From: Membranipora membranacea
Taxonomy: Eukaryota > Bryozoa > Gymnolaemata > Cheilostomatida > Membraniporidae
Direction of reading: 5' to 3'
Assembly: GCA_914767715.1 (NCBI GenBank)
Contig: OU612073.1
Location: 2,046,001-2,110,000 of the forward strand
Length of the DNA: 64,000 nt
This document shows positions 1-11,200 of this stretch, piece after piece. The stretch's first letter is position 1; every line of letters begins with the position of its first letter. The translations under genes were made by a program, and so were the position numbers. The notes under the pieces are model-generated. The model saw only the letters and a program-made list of their open reading frames with translations, did not search any database and was not told the DNA's origin.

Positions 1-231
1 AGTCTGTGAACTTAATTGCAGTAAGACTGCTGCAAAGTCTGAAAATTGGGATTATAGTGGATCATAGTGACTTATTGTCTCCATCTGTCCACTATGATCC
101 TCGCTAATATATTTTTTAAAAAGGCTATTTTTTGACAATTTAAACATTTTTATTATTTTTATTTGCCCTATGAAGACACAATAGTTGACTTACTGGGGTA
201 ATATATCAATTTTTCTGACAGGACTGACCCT
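1..231. mobile_element. MITE-like TTAA element, right part
   Basis: The right portion of the short element seen complete at 46,489-46,785; the left part lies outside the window. It ends in a GGACTGACCCT terminus followed by TTAA at 232-235. It lies in the same intron as its partner in copy B, so the insertion predates the segmental duplication. Confidence 0.75.
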
Positions 232-2226
232 TTAATATATTAAGTCTCTGACTTAAACTGTCATTAATCTGACTACCATCTATAGCTATACTCTCAGCTA
301 TGCTGGGACATGTAACTCCAAATACACATAAATATGTGCAGAGACTATTTGATAAGTTTTTACTGGTCTAAATAACACTCTCTGCTTTTACATTGGGGAA
401 CCTTGCATGTCTCAAAGAGATGGGTAAACACATTTACATCCAATGTAGTATCCGTGTGCCTACGGAAGATAGAAAAAAAATCACAAAGACAAAACCGACC
501 ATTGCTTTGGATATAGTATGTAAATGATCTAGATATTGCAACATACCATTTGTTGTTACCCTTGACCTGATTTCAGAGAGAAAACAGCTGCTAACTCTAC
601 TGGTCCTTGATTTAATCCTAAATTATTATCTTCTTAGCTAATCCAATTTTGGGATTTGATGTGAGATGGTGCCAAAGACTTTTCAAATTGAGGACAATTT
701 ATTTACTTTCAATTCCTTGTAGTAGCGATTTTTACATTGTAAGCAGAAGTATTTTTCAACAGGCAGCGTTGTGTTGAAAGCCATATATGTGTTCTCATTT
801 CAGCTACTGGCTGAGAAAGAAAGGTTGCTACACGCTGAAGAAATGAAAACTGAAGAACTTAGGAAAAAATATCAAGATTGTCGAAAACAGGTACCAAGGA
901 TTTTTTGCCCATTGACTGGTTGACACAAATATTCAGGTTCCAGAAATCCACATAGCAGTGCCTACTGAGGGCCATAAATCAGCTTTGATAACTGTTATAT
1001 TATAGCTGTATGGAAAGTTATTGTTGTATAGAGTTGTGTTATCTTTTCTCTTGTGGAGACAACTCCCAAGTCCAAGGCACATGTATTGTCAGCCATCTCG
1101 TTTGGTCTATCGATGAGTACAAGAATATACAGAACATTCAGAACACAATATGCAGACTTGTAGGAATATAGTGGAGCGTGCCCTGCACCAGACTAGTGTT
1201 GGTAGTGTAGAAGGTGTTGGGAACCTTGCTACGTAGGTTGAGAAAAACACACGACCCCTTTCTGGAGGCTTTGGACATCACATCCTGGTTGTTTATGCAG
1301 TGTATAACACTCTTATCCAGCTTTCTGGATATCCTTGAGCACCTGTTGTTAGTGGTTAGTGGAAATTTCCTGAGTCAACCCCGTCATAATTAATCTCAAC
1401 TTGAATCAAACGGGAATACTTTAATGTAATTAACTAGTATCAGGTCAGTTGGGGTAATTTACTAGCGGACAGGATTGTTACTGTCTTGTACCTGACTACA
1501 ATCTAATACTTACCATGTTATACATTTTGTAGATCGCCACACAGCAAGCCATGCAAAAAGCAACAGAGACAAGGCTTATGGAGGGAAATAATGACACTCT
1601 TATTGTAAGTCGCAGTGATCTATACCAGTTCTACTTATGCATCATACTGTAGAGGAGTACATATAGCTGACGCTTAGGGCTGCTTCTTTTGGAAATCTAT
1701 TTGTAAGTTAGCACTAAATATTACTAGCTGAGGTTCGAATCTATGATAAATAATGAATTGAAGTGAGTGACTACATGTAAGCGTACCTTAAACTTAGCTT
1801 AACTAAGCACATAGGGTAAGTTATAATATGTGTGCTGAAGGTAACTAAGCATATGGTTATAACAATTAAATCATGCGATGATCTTTTATATCTCGTGACT
1901 TGTTACTGGCAGGCCACAGAAACACTAGAAGATACCAATCGTTATTTAAGGATAGATTTTCTGCTCTCACCACGGAGTTAAGCTCAGCTAAGAGGCAGCA
2001 TCTCGATCTGGAGTGGAAAAATCTAGATAAAAATCAACAGCTGACTCTGGAGAGAAAGAAGATGGACAATACAACGGCTAAAGCTAGAAATATTATCAGG
2101 GTAAGTGAGAGCTGTAAGTTATATGACTTACAATGAGAATCTTCACAGGTTACTGTGTAAGTTCTAATACAAAGATCCTCTGCATATTCTTATAACTCTG
2201 AGCTCCCTTTGAAGGGCTAATCACAG

Positions 2227-2242
2227 CCCCCCCCCCCCCCCC
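2227..2242. repeat. Poly-C tract
   Basis: A run of C in an intron of the coiled-coil locus. Copy B has a longer, T-interrupted version at 48,799-48,822, so the tract length is unstable. Confidence 0.9.
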
Positions 2243-2649
2243 GAGGTGCAAAGTTAGCCTTTCCACACATTCCATTTTATGTCAGCTAGCCCAGCCTCGT
2301 GCTTGCTATAAAAAAAAGTCACCTGAAGCTAAACTCAGGTAGCGTTTACTTCTCTAGGATAGTCAATGATTTCCCCAGTAATAATTGTGAGGTATGACGT
2401 GTGCCTTTGTTAAATTCAGCCATTCTGCTTGTATGATAATCGGAGTCGCTTGATTAATATGGGATCAATTAGTTGATTAGGATAATCTTTGATTTAAATA
2501 TATTTACAGCTAAGCTAATTCAAACTTTGATGGAAGTACACTGCTGTATTCTTTCAGATGACAACTGATTGGTCAATTCTGAGCTGGCCAAGTAGCGTTA
2601 CCATATATATAGTATATTATTTCACTATGGCTTGCCCATAGCCTTCCTG

Positions 2650-2703
2650 CCTATATATAATATAAATATATATATACATATTTATACATATATATATATA
2701 TAG
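2650..2703. repeat. AT dinucleotide-rich microsatellite
   Basis: TA-rich low-complexity stretch in an intron; the copy B equivalent (about 49,226-49,302) is longer. Similar TA runs lie at 7,262-7,298 and 59,200-59,265. Confidence 0.8.
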
Positions 2704-3949
2704 ATAATGGGACAGTGGCAGAAGCTCAGGCCTATCATTACAAACTAAGACTTTTATTTACTCTGTTTACAGGCTAGTCGACACCAGCTGACTAATATAG
2801 CTGATAAGACAGAGTTTGATGCCTCACTTAGAGAAAGATCCAAAGAGAGGCTCAGACTGAGTTTCTTACCAATCAGGTATGTTCTAACATTCCTAGTCAT
2901 CTTGTTACTACCAAATAGCAATGATCAGTATTAAGACATACCTCAATAGACAAGTTTAATCTTTATATGAAATTTTGTATTGTGGACTTACCTGAGTAGA
3001 TTAGCTCAATATTTATATGAAACGCTATTGCTGACACAATGTGTGCCTGTCATGTCTCATTTATCTATACTTGTTTGCTGACTGCTGTCCACTTTAGCTA
3101 TAACAGCAGGCCACCGTGCAGCGAAAACTTAAGCTTATCTTGACAGGCCTTTTTATGGAACAGGAGTAAGCAACTGTAAGAACATGGTTGCAATTTTCTG
3201 TCTTGACAAGATTGGTTAGTGGGCGGCGGGTGGGCTGGTGGGGCGTGGTTGCCTCACCGCCAACAAAACTTGTCAAGGCAGGTTAAGTTACAATTACCTG
3301 TCTTGTATTCTCCTGTGAAATAAGTGTAACTTCTCTAATAGAACCATCCATAGTTGTCCTCTCTCTGATGTTAAGTAGATAACTCCAGATTGTCTTGCTT
3401 GATTGGTCAAATATTCAACAAAGTTATTAGCCATTTTTTTATTACATAGGTCTCCTAGACAGCAAGCTATCCATGATATAACATTAGATGATATACTGAG
3501 TGTATCCCAGCAAACCACAAACTCCGTCCACTTCATACAAACACAACCAAAGAAGAGCTTATAAAATAGACTCTGATCATCTTATATCAGCGTCACCGGT
3601 ATGTAACATGAACATCAAATAAGTTATTTACTTTAAAAAAAACCACCATTCAAAGTTTAGTCATAATGTGTTTTCTGTTTGTAGCGCTATGTCATGAATA
3701 ATGCAAGTCAGCCATAATAATAGTTTTATGTCCTTTTGTAGTAACAGGTCCTTTTGTGAGTGACAGGAAAGTTTATCTCAAGAGGGAGATCATCTACTGT
3801 TCACACTATAGTAGTCAAAACATGATGATGTCCCTTGCTAGTATAAACAAATTAATGATGATTTAATGTTGTTATTGTAGTTTACATCCAGCAGTCAGAA
3901 ATTAGATGCTATAATTAATGAAATGGAGAAAAGACGGCTGATTTCCTGA

Positions 3950-5688
3950 AAATTGACGAGACGGTGTCTCCATTTTAGTCACAGCTCTGAGATTTCTGCC
4001 TGCCACATACCAACTGGCAATGATAAATTATGTTTATTGTGTCTTGTGTTATTTCTGTGGAGTTTTTGTTTGGTTATTAGTGACTGATTCACTTGTAGGC
4101 TTGTGATATTCTAGTGTTTTAGTTGGTCAATTTTTTATGACTTATAACCTAGCCGTCATTTTGGTCAGATAATTTATGGCAGTTTTTGCTACTACTCAGC
4201 AGAAATATCGGCTTACAATAATGTTTTAGATTTTAATGATGACTATAAATTATTGTGGGGTGTACCCTCGATCTTCATTGAGTTTGCTATTTGCCTGCCG
4301 CAATGATAACATCATATGTTTTGTGGCACAGCAGCATTGAATGATTTTCTTTATCAAATTGTATGAGGCAAATTGTGACTGTCTCGAAAGGTCATTGATG
4401 TATCAACGGGCTCCAATAACCCCTCAGAATTATTGGTAATATGTACTATGTATTACATATCATTATTTTTTATTTATTTTGTATCATGTCACATGAAATA
4501 AAATCAATTAATAGGTTTGCACCCCTGGTCTTTACAATCTTGGACAGTTTTTTCCTTGGATATACATACAAGCTCTCATCTTGAAGTAGTATTTCTGCTA
4601 ACTAATACCTACTTTCTCACTTTCCCCTACTGTGAGACACCTCTCAGTCTTTTGCACTCTATGACTATCCAAACAGTGGGAGAACACCAAGCATGATTAT
4701 ATTTCACATTCTTTGGTATAGCGTTCAACACTTTAGCATCAGAATTGAGTGACCTCATCGTACACATGGACAGTTAATCACATCATCATAATAGTGTTGT
4801 AAGAACATGATCATAGTTGAACAATGTGATAAGCAAAAACATCATGTTTTATATCATTAAAACCAAGCTGGTAACTGCTGCTTTGATTATGGCAAGTGAG
4901 TTTGTTGGTATTTTTTACATTTTTCTGTAAAAACAAAGTGACCTGTTAAGTTGCAGTTATTTTTGGACACTGATTAGTAGTCAAACGATGTAGATTACTT
5001 CAACTTATCTGAGCAGATAAATAAGACTGATGTAACTTTTATTTACAAGTCATTAGAAGTTATCTTTTCATCATTCATGAGAAGACAAGTACTACTTTCT
5101 ATAACAAATCGTCAATGTATCTGTAAATGCGTATTGTCAACCTTGGTTATAACTATAACTGTGAAGCGATGAATAATAAAGAAAAAGAATTGACTCTATA
5201 CATGTGCTGTAGAGTTATACTGTTAAATAACCGAGAGCCGGTCTCCCATTATCCGCTTATATGATATCAGACTATACAAAAATGTTTGCTATAAGCCAAC
5301 TGAGATAGACTCTTGAGGTTGCACTGTCTCCTTAATTCTAGGGATAAGGTGACCCTGTGTCATAGGACAGGCTAGCGTAGATCTGAACTTTACCGCAGTC
5401 ATCCAAAAAGTGACAATAGTGTTTTTAGTAAAATCGTATAATAAAATATGTCAGCTGTTATAATAATACTGAAAAATAAAAACAACTGCTAAGAATGTAA
5501 ACACTTTGTTAGAGAGAACAGCATCATATAACTTCTGGCTACAAAACTGATGTGTCATATTCTCTGTGAAACTAAAATAATAATACAGAAATGCTGAGTT
5601 ATGTGGCCTCAGAGAGCACCACATCATAAATGTCCTTTTGTACTCTAGGACATAATGTATCCTAAGATGTGACATCAGCTTCAGGTCT
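3950..5688. other. Convergent intergenic / 3' UTR region, copy A
   Basis: Lies between the tail-to-tail 3' ends of the coiled-coil locus (stop at 3,949) and the caspase gene (stop at 5,689). No coding sequence is supported. The 4,270-4,655 segment is absent from copy B, where the flanks are joined by a short GTAC/GCAC-like junction. It contains an AATAAA hexamer at 4,497-4,502 that could serve as a poly(A) signal for the plus-strand gene, but only in this copy. Confidence 0.6.
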
Positions 5689-8247
5689 TCACTTTGCCAC
5701 TTTCCACTTCAAAAACAACCGAGAGCTTTCCTTTTCTCCTTCAGTGATCTCTTCTAGTTCGCCTGGATAAACAAATAAAGTACATATGTTGAGGAAAGAA
5801 GATCAAACAACCACTGGGTTTTGAAAAGTCATGATTGAAATTAACATTTGGTTTACTTCTTCTTGTGGGTCAGAAGGAAAAGAAAAATTCCAAAACTGCT
5901 GGCAGATTTCAATCAAATAAATTAAGCACAATCAGGACCACGGGCTAAGAATCTTGGAATCCTGAAGGGCCAGTGCATCAGAGTAAGGGGGCAGACCCCT
6001 GAGGAACGCCAGCCGAACAAAAACTCAAAACTTGATCAAGGTTAAATCTCAAGATTGATTTGAGACCAGCGTTAGCATTCTACCCTAGAGTTCCTCTCCT
6101 GGGATCTGGAGCTATAATTGGCACAGCAAGGTTCAAGTAAATGGCTAGTTCCAGAATGCACTGCACATTGGGAGAACAGTGAAAAACCTTCTAATGAGAT
6201 AATCACGTTAAACTCAGACATACCAGGAAGCCAGGAGAGATAAGTCAGTCTTGGATTTCTGAGATCAGTAGTGAGACTATCTGGATGTTCTCCTTGTTTT
6301 CTCATATCTATTCCAGGCTGTAAGAAGAGCATCCTGGTTCCCATATTACAAGTTACCCTCGGCATCTGAGCTACGTATGCCTCTTCTTTCCTCTCAGGAG
6401 GGAGAGATGTCTTTAGCTGGATAGTAGCCTTAACAGTGAACTTATTCACTGCTTCCTGTATCTGTTAAACAACATGTCCGAATGCCTTATCAAACTATCT
6501 AGTTGAAAGTTTGAAAGTGTGATCTACGTTTCAGAGTTTCAATGATGTTAAACGCAACAGTTTTAACTTACACATACCATTCATTTGTCTCAATTTTCAA
6601 ATAAGTATCAAAATTTGGCAATGACATTGAAAAATGAAATTCATATGGAATCTGTCAAGATGGTTTAGTTCTAAAGGTAGAAACTTATGCACAAAAATAT
6701 TACTTTAAACAATGTCATGTACTTACTATGTTTCCCAGCATCTGAAGGTGATATCGATGAGCATACTTGTAGAAAGTGATAATCAAACCTCTTATGAAGG
6801 GCGATCCATTCTGATCTCGAGGAGCAACAAAACCTGAAACACATCAATCAATATAAAAATATGAATAGTTTATCGCTGCTTTTCAAGCTGGTAGTGAACA
6901 GGGGATTTTATTTGTTTTAATCAGATAGTCTCTGTAGGGTTATTTATGTGAAGCTACTTTTACTCACCGTCAAAGCTAGACTGTATGATGAAGAGATCAG
7001 CTACTAAGCCATCTTCTGGTTTGTTATCCATATAGTATGTCCTTATACGTGAGTTGTCTCCTGATGCTTGACCTAATTCTGTACTGACTTCTGTGTGCAC
7101 TGCTGGGTCTGGTGCTATCACATCATCGAGCATTATATCCCTGTTACCTATAAATATGACAACAGTAACATTTTAGTTCACTTCAACTGATAACTGAAGG
7201 AGTACCTCTAGGTTTGATCCAGAGACATATTTTGCTATCAGAGTAAAATACAGTTCATATATAAATCCATATATCCATATATATATATATATATATAAAA
7301 CCAATGACCTATCAGGCTATCTAACATACAGTTATTGCATCAATGAGAGGGAGTTCATTGATTGCATCAGGTAAGGTAAACATGATTTCAATCGCAAAAA
7401 AATAATTATGGTTTTTGCTAATGAATGGATGTCCCAATAGAAATATACATACATTACAGTCGTCCTTACTTTGTGAATTAGATCAAGTATGATCCAATTT
7501 GCCTGGTTCCATGCCGCCAGCAGTTGAATGGAAACAGCCACAATGTGGTCAAATAGGATCAAGCCTGATCTATTTGGGCATGGTAAGACTTAGACTTTGA
7601 TATGAATGTGCTGTGCTCTGATGGCAGTGGTCATTTGTATTTAGTAGTAAAATTTACTAACCTCCAGCACAGGCTTGTATAATGATGAGTTTTGGTTTTC
7701 CTTTCATAGCCGGGAAATTTCTGGCTGAGATTAACTGATAGATTTCAGTCAGCCTGATGTGTTCGTTATCTGACCCTTGGACACTCCCTTCAGCACCATG
7801 ACTAGTTATAACCAGTACAAACATTCCTAGATCTTTGTATACTGAGCAGCCTGTCTGGTCTACCAGCTGAGTTTCTCTGTGAATATCTGTCACTATATCC
7901 TTTAGAAAATCAAATGTTCATTGTCACTGGGCAGCGATGGAGACCGGCCTCACTGACAGAACGCTGTCAGGGACATTAATATAAACTAACTCACTGATGA
8001 TTGAATAAATCACAAAAGGAGGCTGCTGCCTAGGCTAAATAGACAATGGAAAATTGTTTACCTTTGACCTGTAGTTTTTATACTCTCCATTCACAACAAA
8101 CCCAAAGTTCTCCAACATATTCTTCATATTCTCATGATCTTTGTCAGCACCCTTTCTCCGGTCTAACTCTCCCTCTAGGTTTGTGTACTCAAACTTATTA
8201 GACAGTATGAGAGCTCTACCTCTTGTCTTAGTCATCTTATATAACAT
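5689..8247 (-). CDS. Caspase (C14) p20-p10 exons of copy A
   Basis: Six exons encode a canonical caspase. The p20 part opens with TKTRGRALILSN, whose Arg matches the S1-pocket Arg of animal caspases, and continues with a D...ML..FGF pattern. The next exon (7662-7899) carries both catalytic motifs, SHGAEG and QACAG. The p20-p10 linker has candidate Asp cleavage points (APDP and KPEDG). The p10 part has DLFIIQSS and FVAPRDQNGSPFIRG; its Arg corresponds to the second S1 Arg of the usual SWR motif. It ends with the MLFLQPG strand and a short tail of about 45 residues. The Arg residues, SHG and QACxG separate it from metacaspases and paracaspases. It lies at the C-terminus, so the whole upstream chain acts as a very long prodomain. 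Confidence 0.9.
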
Positions 8248-11200
8248 CTAACATAGGATGATGTAATATGTTATGTTCACATCATGGATGATCGCGAAAA
8301 ATGAATACTGTCATCTCAAAGAAAATATTTGTACTACAAAACTTGAAGGTTTGTGTGGCAGCAGGGAGGGTGGGAGGCGACAGGTGACGTAAACGTTACA
8401 CTGTGTCTTAAAATAAACAATAAATAAATCAATATGCTCTCCCCTATTAAGGAAAATTACCAGTACGTACACATTCATAGTGCTCAGAGCATCATTTGAA
8501 TCAGTTGTTTGCATCACATTGTGAATCAAATAATGAATAGTCAACGATGGGAGTTGTCCACTCTTTGAACAAGTATACACTACTCCTAAATATGGATGCT
8601 TGTCGTTACCTCGACCAGTTATGTGTAGGAGTAATATTTCATGCATCTCTAATAGATCTGAGCAAATATGACCAAGAGGGTAGATGAAAAATATGTTCAT
8701 ATAGAGCCACTCAAAATTAGGTATATTGGACTAACTTACCATTTCCTGTGAGATAGTTGACTGTAAGTCCCTGATGACCAGCGGTAGGTCGATTATTGGA
8801 GGTTGTGATTTCATCAACTCTATGATCTCATCCACAGCTTCCTCATTATTCTGTGTATCATTTCTGACATTCTCTCCACCAGCTGCTACTGCTCTGTGTG
8901 TCTCTTCTGGTTGTACAGCTGTGGGGCATTCAAAAGGAAATGTGAGAAAAATTAACAAAATTAACAATGATATATAACTTAGGATAATAATGATATTATA
9001 CTCTTGTTACAGAAGGTAAATTTAGATTCCCTGTACAGACCCAGACCAGCTGATGTATCTGGTGGCTGGAGAGTGGAGATATAGGTGCTGACTTTATCTT
9101 TTTCTGCTTCTGTCAGCGACAAACCTGCCGAAAAAAAGAAATGATAATGTTATATACCCAAACAAATGAGTGATTCACATTCTACAACCGAGAATATTTC
9201 TATAAAAACAGATGAAAACTTTCTACTTGCATGGCTGAAAATAGAAGTAAAAGCAAAAACATGTACAAGATTCAAGATTTATGCTTGGTCTCCTCACACT
9301 TACATGGAAATCTTAGAGGCCTCGGTACTTGGAGTTGTCCACCGTTAGTTTGGTCGTTACAGCAAGGCACAGGGTCAGCGTTAGAGAGGAGTGTGCTCAG
9401 CTGATGAGAGAGAGGTACATCTTTGTTAGTGTGTCTCAGAGGAGAATACCAATCTGGATCTACTTCTGTCTCAGGCCCACACTCTTGTAGATACAGACAG
9501 TGAGCACAGTAGAACTCACAGATAGGTCGAGCTGCAACCCAGATAGACAGCAGGTGGTTGATAAGTGAGTCTGTGATGCTGATCAGCTGCTCCCATGAGG
9601 AATCTAACTTCTCCACAGGTGTATCCACCTGAACAGTGACTCTGCGATCAGCACTGCTGTGTCTTACACTGCTAATAGTGTTGCCATGATATACCATAGC
9701 TCCACTCCGAGCTGTTCTGATACGATTTCCGGAGTCAGTGAAGGGGGACAGATATACACAGGTTAGTAGGTAGTATGCATATGAGGGAAGGGATAGACCA
9801 AGAAACTTGATATCTACTCTAAGTTGTAGAAGTTTGTTGTCTGTAGAAATGAGGTCCAGTGAGTCAGTGGAGAAGTAAGGGATGATGAATGTATTTCTTG
9901 GTGTTTTGTGAATCGGACCACATAAGAGATGGAATGCCTTGAGTAATGGCAACGCCACCTCATATGGAAAGTTATGTTGTGAATACAAACTCGATAGAAC
10001 AGCCTCATCAACAACACCACTTTGCAACAGCTGACCAACAAGCTTCTCATACTTCACTTTAGGAATCATCTCATTTCCTACAGCTATGAAGTTTGGTTGG
10101 GCTGCCAGTCTAGACTCCCATCGATCTCTCAATCTGTGATGAAACAAAAGGGCGATGGCATCAGTGACGGCAGTAAGTCTGTGAAAAACATATCCCCTCA
10201 GACTATCCTCATGTTCAAACCACAGAATTCTACCGACATTGTGCATGTAGCGGAGCACCGTCAGATTTGCGTCACCTGGGAATTTCTTTGTGACTTCAGT
10301 GAGAAGAATGAAGGGCACATCACTGTTCTGATCAAAGAAGAGAAGCAGTAACTCCCAAAGTTTTGGGATTATTGTGAAGAATGGTTCAGCTCTGATCTGA
10401 AGGGTCTGCAATATCTGAAGAATAATCTCCTTACTGTTATCACTGCTATCTAACTCAAATATATTCTGTGGAGGAAAGATTTCTGATGATGACGAGAAGA
10501 GGGCAATACTACAGAACTCAGAGGGACCTTTAGTAAATCCCTTCTCCTCCTCTATCATATCCCTGATTAGAGAAGTCAGAGTACCTAGCAGCTCAATCTT
10601 TCTGGTGTCAAAAACAGAAACATCAGAGAATTTGTCTTTATGGGTGAGGACAAGAAGAGGAGGGCCTAGACGAGGACATGACACATATAAATGTGACATG
10701 TAGTCCAGGACCAGTATCCTCACTGCTTCTTTCGGGCCACCTGATGACAACAACTCCTCAAACTGCTCCATATTGACAACAATGACTGGAATATAATTAC
10801 TTCGTATTACCATGTGATAGGAAATATGGTAAATACGGTCACCTCCAAAATCAAATACTTTCAACTGTGACTCTCCAACTGTGATCTCATCCATTTTGAA
10901 AACCTCAGTAGTGTCATCCTCAATTCCTTCTCTGTTACGATATGTGAGACTTCTTTCCTTTGTTTTCAAACTATTAATGAGACTAGTTTTACCTGCCATT
11001 CTGTTCCCGATCACTGCTGCAGACACTATAGGAAGCTTTACACCACCGTGCTGTTTGAGATCTGTGTAGTATTTTCTTATAGCCTGCAGGCCCTGATTAC
11101 AGACTGCAAAGGGAGGAGATGTCAGAGCTGTACACATCCAACAGTCCAGCTCCTCTAGAGCAGGTAGAAGAAGAAGACGAGAGTCTAATGATTGGAGGGA

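Larger units (their letters stand above)
804..3949 (+). pseudogene. Coiled-coil protein gene, copy A, last six exons (decayed)
   Basis: Six exon blocks with GT-AG borders: 804-890, 1533-1604, 1913-2100, 2773-2876, 3450-3598 and 3881-3949, the last ending in TGA. The first part of the peptide is rich in K, E, Q and L with heptad character (LLAEKERLLHAEEMKTEE), which points to a coiled coil; the tail is S/P/Q-rich. No family is recognised. The 1913-2100 exon is 188 bases where 189 are needed: one base is missing near 1,950, a lesion shared with copy B. The 3450-3598 exon has one base more than its 148-base partner in B (an extra A near 3,515), shifting the frame to an early TAA. The last exon stays open here, unlike in B. 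Upstream exons are outside the window. Splice signals are preserved, so a transcript may still be made; a protein of the original length is unlikely. Confidence 0.7.

Noticed and set aside
1720-1750. GGTTCGAATC phrase considered as a tRNA T-arm
   Set aside because: No matching acceptor stem, D-arm or anticodon arm around it; it is part of an intronic repeat.
3094-3536. Minus-strand frames at 3,094-3,536 and 49,688-49,870
   Set aside because: They overlap plus-strand exon or intron sequence of the coiled-coil locus and have low-complexity composition; duplicated only because the whole block is.
7662-8247. Metacaspase or paracaspase instead of a caspase
   Set aside because: The S1 Arg in the p20 start, SHG, QACxG and the Arg in the p10 start are the animal caspase set; the order p20 then p10 with a cleavable linker also fits.
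8311-8700. 129-codon minus-strand frame in the intron before the copy A caspase exons
   Set aside because: It lies wholly in the intron, has no counterpart in copy B and shows no domain.
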